64,000 nucleotides of DNA from Palleronia sediminis. Lineage in GTDB: Bacteria; Pseudomonadota; Alphaproteobacteria; Rhodobacterales; Rhodobacteraceae. The position numbers and the translations under genes are program-made. The first letter of the stretch is position 1; each line of letters opens with the position of its first letter. The stretch spans positions 62,001 to 126,000 of the forward strand of contig NZ_SNAA01000006.1 in NCBI RefSeq assembly GCF_004358695.1, given 5' to 3'. Below the pieces are notes generated by a model. It was given only the letters and a program-made list of their open reading frames with translations, was not told the DNA's origin and did not search any database. Positions 55,806 to 64,000 of the stretch are shown one piece after another.

Positions 55806-58724
55806 CTATTCGGCCGCCTCGCGCATGGACGCGGCCGAGATCCGGGCGGCGCAGAACTTGAACTCGGGGATCTTGCCGTAAGGGTCGAGCATCGGGTTCG
55901 TCAGCCGGTTCGCCGGGCTTTCGTTGAAGCAGAACGGCACGAAGATCATGCCATCCGCGACCTCGCGATCTGCCCTGAGCACCGCCTCGATCGTGCCGCG
56001 CCGCGTCTCGACCGAGACGGTCGAGCCTTCTTTCAGGCCCTGCCGCGCGATCTCTCGCGGGTTCATGGCCGCGATGCCCTCGGGCTCGATCGCGTCGAGC
56101 ACCTCGGCCCGGCGCGTCATGGCGCCCGTGTGCCAATGCTCCAGCAGGCGACCGGTCGTCAGGATCATCGGGAACTCGTCATCCGGCACCTCGTCGGGGG
56201 CGCGCAGGTCGGCCGGAACGATCCGTCCCCGTCCGTCCGCCGTGGGGAAACGGTCGTCGAACACGACCCACTGTTCCTCGCCATCGGGTTTCGAGGGGTA
56301 GGTGACGCTTTCGCTGGCCTCGAGCCGCTCCCACGGGATGTAGTCGAGCGACGGCATGACCTGCCGCATTTCCTCGTAGACATCCGCCACCCCGTCATAG
56401 GACCAGTCGAGCCCCGAGCGGTTCGCCAACTCGACGATCAACTCCCAGTCCTGTCGGGCCTCGCCGGGCATGTCGAGCGCGGGTCGCCCAATCTGGACCT
56501 GGCGGTTGGTGTTGGAATAGGTCCCCAGCTTTTCGGCATGGGCCGAGGCCGGCAGGACCACATCGGCATGCCACGCCGTTTCCGTAAGGAAAATATCCTG
56601 CACCACGAGGTGTTCGAGCTTGGCCAGCGCGGCACGGGCGTGGATCTGGTCGGGGTCCGACATGGCCGGGTTCTCGCCCATGATATACATGCCGCGGATC
56701 TCGCCCTCGTGGATGGCGTCGATGATCTCGACCACCGTCAGGCCCTTTTTCGGGTCGAGCGGGCGGCCCCAGAAATCCTCCATCTCGGCGCGGATGTCGG
56801 GCGTCTCGACGGGGCGGTAATCGGGATACATCATCGGGATCAGACCCGCATCGGATGCGCCCTGCACGTTGTTCTGGCCGCGCAGCGGGTGCAGCCCCGT
56901 ACCGGGCCGTCCGACATGCCCGGTGATCAGCGCCAGCGCGATCAGGCACCGCGAATTGTCGGTGCCGTGCGTGTGCTGGCTGACGCCCATCCCCCAGAAG
57001 ATGATCGAGCGTTCGGCCGTCGCATAGGTGCGCGCGACGTCGCGGATCGTCTCGGCCTCGATGCCGCAAACCTCGGCCATGGATTCGGGTGGGAAATCGG
57101 CGACCTTGGCCTTGAGCGCCTCGAACCCGTCGACATTGGCCTGGATATACTGCGCATCATAGAGCTTTTCCTCGATGATGACGTGCAGCATCGCGTTCAG
57201 CAGCGCGACATCGGTGCCCGCCTTGAACCGCAGCGGATGGCTTGCATGACGCATCAGATCCTGGCCGCGGGGGTCCATGACGATCAGCTTGGTGCCGCGC
57301 TTGGCCGCCTGTTTCAGATAGGTGGCCGCGACGGGGTGGTTGGTCGCCGGGCGGGCCCCGATCACGATGACGCAATCCGATTGCAGCGCGTCCATGAACG
57401 GCGCAGACACCGCGCCCGATCCGACCCCTTCGAGAAGGGCCGCGACCGAGGAGGCATGGCAGAGCCGGGTGCAGTGGTCGACATTGTTCGTGCCGAAGCC
57501 CTGGCGGATGAACTTCTGGAACAGGTAGGCCTCTTCGTTCGAGCCCTTGGCCGAGCCGAAGCCCGCCAGCGCCCCGCCGCCATGGGTGTCGCGGATCGAG
57601 ACGAGCCCGCCCGCCGCGCGCTCCATCGCCTCTTCCCACGTCGCTTCGCGGAAGATATCGAGCGGGTCCATGAACCGCATGTCGGCATCGCCGCGCTTGG
57701 GCGCGTCTTCGCGGCGGATCAGCGGCTTGGTCAGCCGTTCCTTGGACATGGCGTAATCGTATCCGAACCGCCCCTTGACGCAGAGCCGGTTCTCGTTCGC
57801 CGGGCCGTCGCGCCCGTCGACCAGGACGATCTTGTTGTCCTTGGTATAGACCTTGGTCTGGCACCCGACGCCGCAGAACGGGCAGACCGAGTCGGTGACG
57901 CGGTCGAACTCGGTCACGGTGCGGGTGCGTGCATCGGCATCCATCAGCGTCTTTTCGAACAGCGCGCCGGTGGGGCAGGCCTGAACGCATTCGCCGCAGG
58001 TCACGCAGGTCGAGTGGCCCATCGGGTCATGGATATCGAAGACGGGGATCGCGTGGTGCCCGCGCTCGGCCATGCCGAGAACGTCGTTCACCTGCACCTC
58101 GCGGCAGGCGCGGACGCACAGGTTGCAGGCGATGCAGGCGTCGAGATTGACGGCGATCGCGGGGTTGGTCACGTCGTGGATCCCCGGCGTCGCATCGTTG
58201 GCGGCATCGCGGTCCAGCCCGTCGAACTTGGATGGCAGCCGGTCCGAGCCGGCGATTCCGAAATCGGCCGCCCAGGTCCAGAAGGGCGATTGCGGGTCGG
58301 GGCCTTCCTGCGGGGCCGGCATGTCGGCGGCCAGCATCTCGAAAACCATCTCCTGCGCCTTCTTCGCGCGCTGGGTGGCGGTATGCACGACCATGCCCTC
58401 GGCCACGGGGCGACGGCACGAGGCGGCGAGCACGCGCTCGCCCTCGACCTCGACCATGCAGGCGCGGCAGTTGCCATCGGCGCGGTAGCCGGGCTTGTCG
58501 AGGTGGCACAGATGCGGAATGCGCGTGCCCTCGCGCTTGGCCACGGCCCAGATCGTGTCGCCGGGCATCGCGGTCACCTCGCGCCCGTCGAGTTGGAAGG
58601 TGACGGGTTTCACGTCGGTCTCGAGCCGGTCGGCATGGCCGCCGGCCGCGCGGCCCCCGTCGAGCGCGGCGCTGCGCCCCTTGGCGTTGTCGGGCAGGCG
58701 GGTGGTCTTGTTGGACGGGCTCAT
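55806..58724 (-). CDS. fdh1A: Formate dehydrogenase alpha subunit (FDH1 type)
   Basis: 972 aa molybdopterin oxidoreductase. N-terminal 2Fe-2S domain with CHLDKPGYRADGNCRACMVE, ferredoxin-like 4Fe-4S repeats DACIACNLCVRACREVQVND and CVTCGECVQACPTGALF, then a further cluster VCPFCGVGCQTK and the catalytic loop DHCTRLCHASSVAALL with the metal-ligand Cys at residue 422 (Cys rather than Sec). The MopB domain ends with RFKAGTDVAL-type sequence and a C-terminal molydopterin-binding domain. The HxxxCxxCx5C cluster of NuoG/FdsA is not seen between these. It oxidises formate to CO2 and passes electrons to the fused beta subunit. Mo or W cannot be told apart. Confidence 0.93.
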   Translation of the reverse strand: MSPSNKTTRLPDNAKGRSAALDGGRAAGGHADRLETDVKPVTFQLDGREVTAMPGDTIWAVAKREGTRIPHLCHLDKPGYRADGNCRACMVEVEGERVLAASCRRPVAEGMVVHTATQRAKKAQEMVFEMLAADMPAPQEGPDPQSPFWTWAADFGIAGSDRLPSKFDGLDRDAANDATPGIHDVTNPAIAVNLDACIACNLCVRACREVQVNDVLGMAERGHHAIPVFDIHDPMGHSTCVTCGECVQACPTGALFEKTLMDADARTRTVTEFDRVTDSVCPFCGVGCQTKVYTKDNKIVLVDGRDGPANENRLCVKGRFGYDYAMSKERLTKPLIRREDAPKRGDADMRFMDPLDIFREATWEEAMERAAGGLVSIRDTHGGGALAGFGSAKGSNEEAYLFQKFIRQGFGTNNVDHCTRLCHASSVAALLEGVGSGAVSAPFMDALQSDCVIVIGARPATNHPVAATYLKQAAKRGTKLIVMDPRGQDLMRHASHPLRFKAGTDVALLNAMLHVIIEEKLYDAQYIQANVDGFEALKAKVADFPPESMAEVCGIEAETIRDVARTYATAERSIIFWGMGVSQHTHGTDNSRCLIALALITGHVGRPGTGLHPLRGQNNVQGASDAGLIPMMYPDYRPVETPDIRAEMEDFWGRPLDPKKGLTVVEIIDAIHEGEIRGMYIMGENPAMSDPDQIHARAALAKLEHLVVQDIFLTETAWHADVVLPASAHAEKLGTYSNTNRQVQIGRPALDMPGEARQDWELIVELANRSGLDWSYDGVADVYEEMRQVMPSLDYIPWERLEASESVTYPSKPDGEEQWVVFDDRFPTADGRGRIVPADLRAPDEVPDDEFPMILTTGRLLEHWHTGAMTRRAEVLDAIEPEGIAAMNPREIARQGLKEGSTVSVETRRGTIEAVLRADREVADGMIFVPFCFNESPANRLTNPMLDPYGKIPEFKFCAARISAASMREAAE

Positions 58725-60409
58725 TTCAGGTCCTCCCGGAAATGGGTCAGCAGGTGGTTCACCGGGTTGGGCGCCGCCTGGCCGAGGCCGCAGATGCTGG
58801 CATCGCGCATCACCTGCTCGATATCGCGGATCGCCTCTTCGTCGAGGGGGCCTTGCGTGCGCAACAGCTTGCCCAGCTTTTCGGTGCCGCTGCGGCAGGG
58901 CGTGCACTGGCCGCAGCTTTCATGGGTAAAGAAATCCAGCAGGTTCAGCGCCACGTCGCGCATGTTGTCCTTGTCCGAGAACACGACGATGGCATGCGAT
59001 CCGACAAAGCTGCCGAGCTCGGCCAGCCGCCCGCCGAAATCGAGCGGCACGTCCGCCTCGCTTGCCGGCAGGATGCCGCCCGAGGCGCCGCCGGGCAGAT
59101 AGGCCTTGAAGCTGTGCCCCTCGGCCATGCCGCCACAATGATCCTCGATCAGTTCGCGGATGGTCACACCCGCGGGGGCGAGTTTCACGCCGGGGTTCCT
59201 GACCCGGCCAGAGACCGACCACGACCGCATCCCCGGATGGCCCTCGCGCCCCTGGGAGGCGAACCATTCCGGCCCCTTTTCCAGCACCTTGGGCACCCAG
59301 TAGAGCGTTTCGACATTGTTGTTGAGGGTGGGGCGGCCGAACAGGCCGACCTCGGCGATGAAGGGCGGGCGATGGCGCGGCAGGCCGCGCTTGCCCTCGA
59401 TCGATTCGATCATCGCGCTTTCCTCGCCGCAGATATAGGCCCCGGCGCCGCGGCGAAGTTCGAAAAAGCCCGGCTCGGAGATGCCCGCCGCCTCGAGCGC
59501 GGCGATCTCGTCGCGCAGGATCTGCAGGACGGCCGGGTATTCGTCGCGCATGTAGACATAGCACCGCTCGGCGCCGACGACATGCGCGCCGATCAACGCG
59601 CCCTCGAACATCGGGTGGGGGTCGCGTTCGAGGTGATAGCGGTCCTTGAAGGTGCCGGGCTCGCCCTCGTCGCCATTGATGGTCATCAGCCGGGGCGCCG
59701 GGTAGGCCCGCACGAAGCCCCATTTCTTGCCGGTCGGAAAGCCCGCGCCGCCGAGCCCGCGCAGCGAGGCCGATCCGAGCCGGTCCAGAACCTCCTGATG
59801 GGTCAGCTCGCCGGACTTCACCCGATCCCACATGGTATAGCCGCCTTCGGCGCGATAGGCGTCGAGCGTCTTGTAGTCGGGACGCCGCACCCCCGTGTCG
59901 CCCGAAGCCGCCATCGCGAGCAGCCCCTCGGCCGTCGCATGACCGACCTCGCGGTCGCCGATGCGCGCCGCCGGGGCGACGTCGCAGCCGCCCATGCAGG
60001 GGGCGCGCAGGACGCGGATGCGTTCAGGGTCGGCGCCGGCCTCGAGCTCGGCGATCAGGGTTTCGGCGCCCGCGATCATGCACGATACCGAATCGCAGAC
60101 CCGGATGGTCAGCGCGGGCGGCACCGAATCGCCCTGTTTCACCACGTCGAAATGATCGTAGAACGACGCGACCTCGTAGATTTCCACCTGCGACAGGCGC
60201 ATTTCCTCGGCCAGCGCGCGGATATGGGCGTCCGAGAGGCAGCGGAACTCGTCCTGGACGAGATGCAGGAACTCGATCAGCAGGTCGCGGTTGCGAGGCC
60301 TGTCGCCCAACAGCCGTTGCACATCGGCCAGCGCGGCATCGTCGAGCTGCCGCCCCTTGGGCAGGCCGGATTTGCGCTTGCGCGGGCGGTCTGGGATCGT
60401 GTCGAACAT
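58721..60409 (-). CDS. fdh1B: Formate dehydrogenase beta subunit, NuoE-NuoF fusion
   Basis: 562 aa. The N-terminal 150 residues are NuoE-like (2Fe-2S ligands in RVCDSVSCM and APCMGGCDVAP); the rest is NuoF-like with GLGGAGFPTGKKWGF (FMN and NADH site), GAGAYICGEESAM and the 4Fe-4S ligands ESCGQCTPCRSGT. This fusion is the arrangement of M. extorquens FDH1. It transfers electrons to NAD+. ATG 60409 follows GGGAGG; its stop overlaps fdh1A (ATGA), so the two subunits are made together. Confidence 0.93.
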   Translation of the reverse strand: MFDTIPDRPRKRKSGLPKGRQLDDAALADVQRLLGDRPRNRDLLIEFLHLVQDEFRCLSDAHIRALAEEMRLSQVEIYEVASFYDHFDVVKQGDSVPPALTIRVCDSVSCMIAGAETLIAELEAGADPERIRVLRAPCMGGCDVAPAARIGDREVGHATAEGLLAMAASGDTGVRRPDYKTLDAYRAEGGYTMWDRVKSGELTHQEVLDRLGSASLRGLGGAGFPTGKKWGFVRAYPAPRLMTINGDEGEPGTFKDRYHLERDPHPMFEGALIGAHVVGAERCYVYMRDEYPAVLQILRDEIAALEAAGISEPGFFELRRGAGAYICGEESAMIESIEGKRGLPRHRPPFIAEVGLFGRPTLNNNVETLYWVPKVLEKGPEWFASQGREGHPGMRSWSVSGRVRNPGVKLAPAGVTIRELIEDHCGGMAEGHSFKAYLPGGASGGILPASEADVPLDFGGRLAELGSFVGSHAIVVFSDKDNMRDVALNLLDFFTHESCGQCTPCRSGTEKLGKLLRTQGPLDEEAIRDIEQVMRDASICGLGQAAPNPVNHLLTHFREDLK

Positions 60410-60574
60410 GCTCGGGCCTCCCTGGCGAATGTCACGGCATCATGTCCACGGCGAACGGGGCAAGACTGATGCCCCCGCATGACCTGCGGCAATATGATGA
60501 ACTGGTGTGGAACCGGTCTTATGTCGGCACTCAGGTGTTGCCGAAACCGTGTTCCCGTCGGGAGCCCTGTCCGA

Positions 60575-60591
60575 TGGTATTAGATATACCA
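60575..60591. promoter_or_regulatory. Putative GntR operator upstream of formate dehydrogenase
   Basis: TGGTAT-TAGAT-ATACCA fits the 6-5-6 pattern exactly, in the 271-bp gap between fdh1B and msrA. On the minus strand TTGACT at 60615-60610 is 18 bp from TGGTAT, again placing the site over a -10 box. The spacer sequence differs from the other sites. Confidence 0.55.
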
Positions 60592-60647
60592 GAGACGCGT
60601 CGCGAAACAAGTCAAACTCGAGCCGCCGGCGATCCGCACGCGACATC

Positions 60648-60671
60648 CGCCCGGCCGAAAGCGACCGGGCG
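60648..60671 (-). terminator. Hairpin after msrA
   Basis: CGCCCGG at 60648-60654 pairs with CCGGGCG at 60665-60671. It lies 10 bp beyond the msrA stop on the minus strand; no U-run. Confidence 0.4.
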
Positions 60672-60680
60672 GTGCGTTCT

Positions 60681-61304
60681 TCACTTTGCGAAAGGCGCCG
60701 CGTCGCCCCAGACCTCGCGCACGCGGCGGTCGCGTCCGCAGCCTTCGCGGTATCGCTTGTAGGCGACCGATTTCGGCACGCCGATTCCCACCGACGAAAA
60801 GGCGATGCGATCCTCGCTCTTGTAATAGTCCTGGTGATATTCGCCGACCGGGTAGAACTCGGTCGTGTCGCGCACCGGGGTCACGATGTCGCGGCCGAGG
60901 GCGCGCTCGGCCTCGGCCACGGCCTGCTCGGCTGCCTGCCGCTGCTCGGGCGTTTCGGTATAGATCGCCGTCGTGTATTCGAGCCCGCGATCGCAGAACT
61001 GCCCGCCCGCATCGAGCGGGTCGATCGAGCGCAGGAACAGGTCGTAGATCTCGCGATAGCTGATGACCTCGTCGTCGAAAGGCACCTTGGCAGCTTCGAT
61101 ATGGTCGCCGGAATCGCCGTAGGAGGGGTTCGGGGTCGTGCCCCCCATGAAGCCCGAGATCACGTCGCCGACGCCCTCGACCCCCTCGAAATCGGCCTCG
61201 ACGCACCAGAAGCAGCCGCCCGACAGGTAGGCGGTCTGTTGCGCGGCCAGCGCAGGCCAGGCCGACAGCGCCAGGGCCGTCGTGAGAAGCGTGGTTTTCA
61301 GCAT
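60681..61304 (-). CDS. msrA: Exported peptide methionine sulfoxide reductase MsrA
   Basis: 207 aa with a signal peptide ending PALAAQQ, so probably periplasmic. Active-site motif GGCFWCVEADFE (C31 nucleophile) and the family DPLDAGGQFCDRGLEYTT are intact. It reduces methionine-S-sulfoxide in exported proteins. No msrB or membrane msrQ partner is next to it. Transcribed separately from the formate dehydrogenase downstream. Confidence 0.93.
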   Translation of the reverse strand: MLKTTLLTTALALSAWPALAAQQTAYLSGGCFWCVEADFEGVEGVGDVISGFMGGTTPNPSYGDSGDHIEAAKVPFDDEVISYREIYDLFLRSIDPLDAGGQFCDRGLEYTTAIYTETPEQRQAAEQAVAEAERALGRDIVTPVRDTTEFYPVGEYHQDYYKSEDRIAFSSVGIGVPKSVAYKRYREGCGRDRRVREVWGDAAPFAK

Positions 61305-61440
61305 GGTTCATCTCCTTTTGCCTGCGGAATGTGAGGCGCGGGGCCGCCCTGTCCAAGTCACCTCGGCGTGAGTGACGCGACCGTGACCCGCGCGGCGCGG
61401 GCGGCTTGCACCCGGCGCTGCTTTGGACAATTCCTGCCGC

Positions 61441-62337
61441 ATGACCACGCATGACGCCCTCGAGGACCCGCGCAACGCCGACATCCGCATCTGGGTGAAC
61501 GGCCAACTGAAACATCGCGACGCGGCCGTGGTCAGCGTCTACGATTCCGGCTTCATGCTCGGCGATGGCGTCTGGGAGGGGCTGCGGCTCTATAACGGGC
61601 GCTGGGCGTTCCGCGACGAACATCTCGCCCGCCTGTTCGAGGCCGCCAAGGCCATCGACCTCGATATCGGGATGACCCCGGCCGAGGTGGCCGAGGCGCT
61701 CGACCAGACCGCGCAGGCCAACGGTATGACGGGCGACGCCCATGCCCGGCTGATGGTGACGCGCGGCCCCAAATCGCGCCCGTTCCAGCATCCGGCCCTG
61801 TCGCGGCAGGGGCCGACCGTCGTCATCATCGCCGAACATTCGGTCCCCGTCGCCGGGGCGCCCAAGCGGCTGGCGACGGTGCCGCATCTGCGCGGGCTGC
61901 CGATGACGCAGGATCCCAAGCTGAACTCCCATTCCAAGCTGAACTGCATCCTCGCCGCCATCGCCGCCGACAAGGCCGGGGCGGACGAGGCGTTGATGCT
62001 GGACCTGCACGGGTTCGTCAGCACGACCAACTCGTGCAACTTCTTCATCGTGCGGCGGGGCGAGGTTTGGACCTCGACCGGCGATTACTGCATGAACGGG
62101 ATCACCCGGCAGAAGGTCATCGACCTGTGCCGGGCCGAGGGCATCCCGGTGTTCGAGCGCAACTTTTCGCTGGTCGACGCCTATGGCGCCGACGAAGCTT
62201 TCATGACCGGGACTTTCGGCGCGCAGACCCCGGTGGCCGAGATCGACGGCCGCCGCATCGGCTCGGGCGAGCTCGGCCCCGTCACGACCCGTCTGCGCGA
62301 TCTCTATGCCGCGCTCGTGAAAAAGGACACCGCGTGA
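61441..62337 (+). CDS. Aminotransferase class IV, atypical PLP site
   Basis: 298 aa, D-amino acid/branched-chain aminotransferase fold. DSGFMLGDGVWEGLRLYNGR is the class IV N-terminal signature and KLNSHSKLNCILAAI carries the likely PLP lysine (K166). The usual Glu that contacts the PLP pyridine nitrogen (in VTEGSSSN of D-amino acid transaminase) is replaced: GFVSTTNSCNFF has Thr195 there. Substrate unknown. ATG 61441 was chosen. Its stop overlaps the next start (GTGA), so both are co-translated. Confidence 0.78.
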   Translation: MTTHDALEDPRNADIRIWVNGQLKHRDAAVVSVYDSGFMLGDGVWEGLRLYNGRWAFRDEHLARLFEAAKAIDLDIGMTPAEVAEALDQTAQANGMTGDAHARLMVTRGPKSRPFQHPALSRQGPTVVIIAEHSVPVAGAPKRLATVPHLRGLPMTQDPKLNSHSKLNCILAAIAADKAGADEALMLDLHGFVSTTNSCNFFIVRRGEVWTSTGDYCMNGITRQKVIDLCRAEGIPVFERNFSLVDAYGADEAFMTGTFGAQTPVAEIDGRRIGSGELGPVTTRLRDLYAALVKKDTA

Positions 62338-63023
62338 GGATCGCCGCCTGGTCGGGGCCGCGCAACCTGTCGACTGCGATGATGTACGCCTTTGCCGCGC
62401 GGGGCGATTGCGCCGTGCGGGACGAACCCTTTTACGGGCCCTACCTGGCGGCGACGGGGCTCGACCATCCGATGCGTGCCGAGACCATCGCCGCGCAAGG
62501 GTCCGATTTCGGCGCGGTGGCCGACGGGATCGGCGGGGACGAGGCGCCGCATCTCTATCTCAAGCTGATGGCCCATCACATGATCGACGGCGCACCGCTG
62601 GGCTGGGCCGAGGGGATGACCCATCTTTACCTGATCCGTCATCCGGCCCGTGTCGTCGCGAGCTATGCGGCCAAGCGCGAACGCCCGACGCTGGACGACC
62701 TGGGCTTTGCCCGGCAGGTCGAGCTGTTCGACCGGTTCGGCGGCGTTGTGATCGATTCGGCCGATATCCGCGCCGACCCGCCCGCGATGCTGCGACGGCT
62801 ATGCGCGGCGCTGGGCCTGCCGTTTCGCGAGACGATGACCGCGTGGGCACCGGGGGCGCGCGCATTCGACGGGCCGTGGGCGCCGCATTGGTACAATGCC
62901 GTCCACCGCTCGACCGGCTTTGCCGCGGCCGAGGGGCCGCTGCCCGAGCTGACCGGGCCGCTCGCCGATCTCGCCGAGGCCGCGATGCCCTATTACGACC
63001 GCCTCGCCACGCACCGGATCTGA
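62334..63023 (+). CDS. Sulfotransferase-fold protein coupled to the aminotransferase
   Basis: 229 aa from a GTG at 62334 overlapping the previous stop. VRIAAWSGPRNLSTAMMYAF is a P-loop-like PAPS-binding start, and LYLIRHPARVVASYAAKRE has the R-x7-S pattern of the 3'-phosphate loop; both are sulfotransferase hallmarks. The acceptor is unknown. Translational coupling to an aminotransferase is unusual and implies that the same pathway uses both. No sulfotransferase-type C-terminal KXXL motif was sought in detail. Confidence 0.7.
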   Translation: MRIAAWSGPRNLSTAMMYAFAARGDCAVRDEPFYGPYLAATGLDHPMRAETIAAQGSDFGAVADGIGGDEAPHLYLKLMAHHMIDGAPLGWAEGMTHLYLIRHPARVVASYAAKRERPTLDDLGFARQVELFDRFGGVVIDSADIRADPPAMLRRLCAALGLPFRETMTAWAPGARAFDGPWAPHWYNAVHRSTGFAAAEGPLPELTGPLADLAEAAMPYYDRLATHRI

Positions 63024-63060
63024 TCCGGCCGGGGGCATGATCGCGCCCTCGGCGCGCCGC

Positions 63061-63798
63061 TCACCGCAGCATCGTGCCGCCGCCATCGGCCATGACGGTC
63101 TGGCCGGTCATGTAGCGGCTGTCGTCGCCCAGCAGGAACGCGACAACGGGCGCGACGTCCTTTTGCGGGTCGCCCAGCCGGCCGAGGGGAACCTTGGCGG
63201 CGACCTCGTCATACTGGTCGGGATGGTCCTCTTTCCACTTGACGACCCCTTCGGTCAGGGCGAGCGGGCAGACGATGTTGACGCGGATTCCGTCCTCGGC
63301 CCATTCGTTGGCGGCCACGCGGCTCAGGCCCCGGATCGCCTCCTTGGCGGCGGCATAGGCGGCCTGGTTCGGCTGCCCGTTCAGCGCCGCACCCGAGCCG
63401 AAATTGACAATGGCGCCTTTGGTCTTGAGCAGCTCGGGATGCGCCGCCTTCATGAAGTTCAGCGTGCCGCGGAACCCGGTGTCGAAAGACAGTGCCCAAT
63501 CCTCGGCCGTATGGTCGAGCAGCGGCTTTTGCCGCGACGCATGCGCGTTGTTGACGAGTCCGGTCAGCTTGCCGAACCGGTCCACCGCCATCTTCACGGC
63601 CTCGCGCGCCACATCCTCTTTCGAGATGTCGCCCTCCATGAAGGCGATCCGGTCGGGATCCGTGGCCGCGATGGCTTGCCCCGCCTCGGCGTCCAGGTCG
63701 ACCGCAAGCACATGGGCGCCGCGGCTGGCGAGCTCCGTCGTGATGGCGCCGCCGATCCCGGCGGCGCCCCCTGTCACGATGACGACATGGTTTCTCAT
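63061..63798 (-). CDS. Short-chain dehydrogenase/reductase
   Basis: 245 aa. NAD(P)-binding VTGGAAGIGGAI, Asp at the end of strand 2 (LAVDLDAE, suggesting NAD preference), LVNNAHASRQ, catalytic Ser in FGSGAAL and Tyr/Lys in YAAAKEA, and C-terminal MTGQTVMADGGG. This is a complete classical SDR; the substrate is not recognisable. It is followed on the same strand by the amidohydrolase fragment upstream of its start, 46 bp away. Confidence 0.88.
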   Translation of the reverse strand: MRNHVVIVTGGAAGIGGAITTELASRGAHVLAVDLDAEAGQAIAATDPDRIAFMEGDISKEDVAREAVKMAVDRFGKLTGLVNNAHASRQKPLLDHTAEDWALSFDTGFRGTLNFMKAAHPELLKTKGAIVNFGSGAALNGQPNQAAYAAAKEAIRGLSRVAANEWAEDGIRVNIVCPLALTEGVVKWKEDHPDQYDEVAAKVPLGRLGDPQKDVAPVVAFLLGDDSRYMTGQTVMADGGGTMLR

Positions 63799-63844
63799 GT
63801 GTTACCTTTTCCTCTACCGATATGCTGATCGCGATGCCCCGCCG

Positions 63845-64000
63845 TCACGGCAGGTCAAGCGGGATCTCGAAACCCGGCTCGGGCCGCTTGAAGAGGTAGT
63901 CGCCGCCCCGGATCGAGGCGAGCACGTCCGCGCGCTGACGCACCGCGTCGAAAGGCGCCTCGGCATCGAGCACGAGGAAGTTGGCAGGCTTGCCAGTCTC
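63845..64000 (-). CDS. Amidohydrolase (cytosine-deaminase-like), C-terminal part only
   Basis: The last 51 codons of a gene entering from the right edge, ending in TGA at 63845-63847. GKPANFLVLDAEAPFDAVRQ and RADVLASIRGGDYLFKR resemble the C-terminal beta strands of cytosine deaminase and related amidohydrolases. It is the upstream neighbour of the SDR, so the two may share a pathway. The call is tentative because most of the protein is outside. Confidence 0.55.
   Translation of the reverse strand, partial: ETGKPANFLVLDAEAPFDAVRQRADVLASIRGGDYLFKRPEPGFEIPLDLP

Noticed and set aside
55644-59102. Open frame of more than 1100 codons antisense to formate dehydrogenase
   Set aside because: Shadow of fdh1A and fdh1B; composition is rich in G, R, A and H like other antisense frames here.

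Overview
The window is high-GC DNA with densely packed, often ATGA-coupled operons, typical of an alphaproteobacterium. The gene content suggests a Rhodobacteraceae / Roseobacter-type chromosome: DctBD beside a TAXI-type TRAP transporter, an hrcA-grpE block next to rph-rdgB-hemW, an Mnh/Pha cation antiporter operon, and a Methylobacterium-FDH1-type formate dehydrogenase. This taxonomic assignment is inference from gene families only. I saw no tRNA, rRNA, CRISPR array, insertion sequence or prophage block.

Layout. 1-0.76 kb: end of a sulfotransferase-like gene. 0.9-6.4 kb: phosphonate-type ABC importer (phnD, phnC, two phnE) coupled to a HAD phosphatase, converging on a secreted glycerophosphodiester phosphodiesterase, so probably phosphorus scavenging. 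6.6-13.2 kb: DctB/DctD two-component system with a TRAP-TAXI receptor and fused permease. 13.5-14.6 kb: DUF2793 gene broken by an in-frame TAG. 14.7-20.7 kb: Mnh/Mrp antiporter operon with mnhA and mnhB fused. 20.8-25.4 kb: dTDP-rhamnose genes rfbCBDA, divergent from glf. 25.4-26.9 kb: PhoD-like metallophosphatase. 26.9-30.6 kb: PaoABC-type molybdenum aldehyde oxidoreductase. 30.9-37.8 kb: hemW, rdgB, rph, hrcA, grpE, mutS. 38.1-60.4 kb: oxalate/formate region. 60.7-64 kb: secreted MsrA, an aminotransferase IV/sulfotransferase pair, an SDR and the end of an amidohydrolase.

The most interesting part is 38-60 kb. On the minus strand lie gntR, oxc (oxalyl-CoA decarboxylase), frc (formyl-CoA transferase), an ALDH1L1-like formyltransferase/hydrolase, fhs (formate-THF ligase), a universal stress protein and a TctCBA-type tripartite importer. 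Divergent from gntR are an isochorismatase-like hydrolase, sucC and sucD. A formate dehydrogenase (fused NuoEF-type beta plus Mo/W alpha) lies just beyond. A ketopantoate-reductase-like gene 13 kb away resembles, by context, the PanE2-type oxalyl-CoA reductase of Methylobacterium. Four intergenic sites of the form TKGTAT-N5-ATACMM (upstream of gntR, the hydrolase-sucCD operon, the reductase and formate dehydrogenase) overlap apparent -10 regions. They suggest one GntR regulon covering oxalate uptake, decarboxylation or reduction, C1 transfer and formate oxidation. Gene identities come from motifs I can read; substrate assignments and the regulon are inference.
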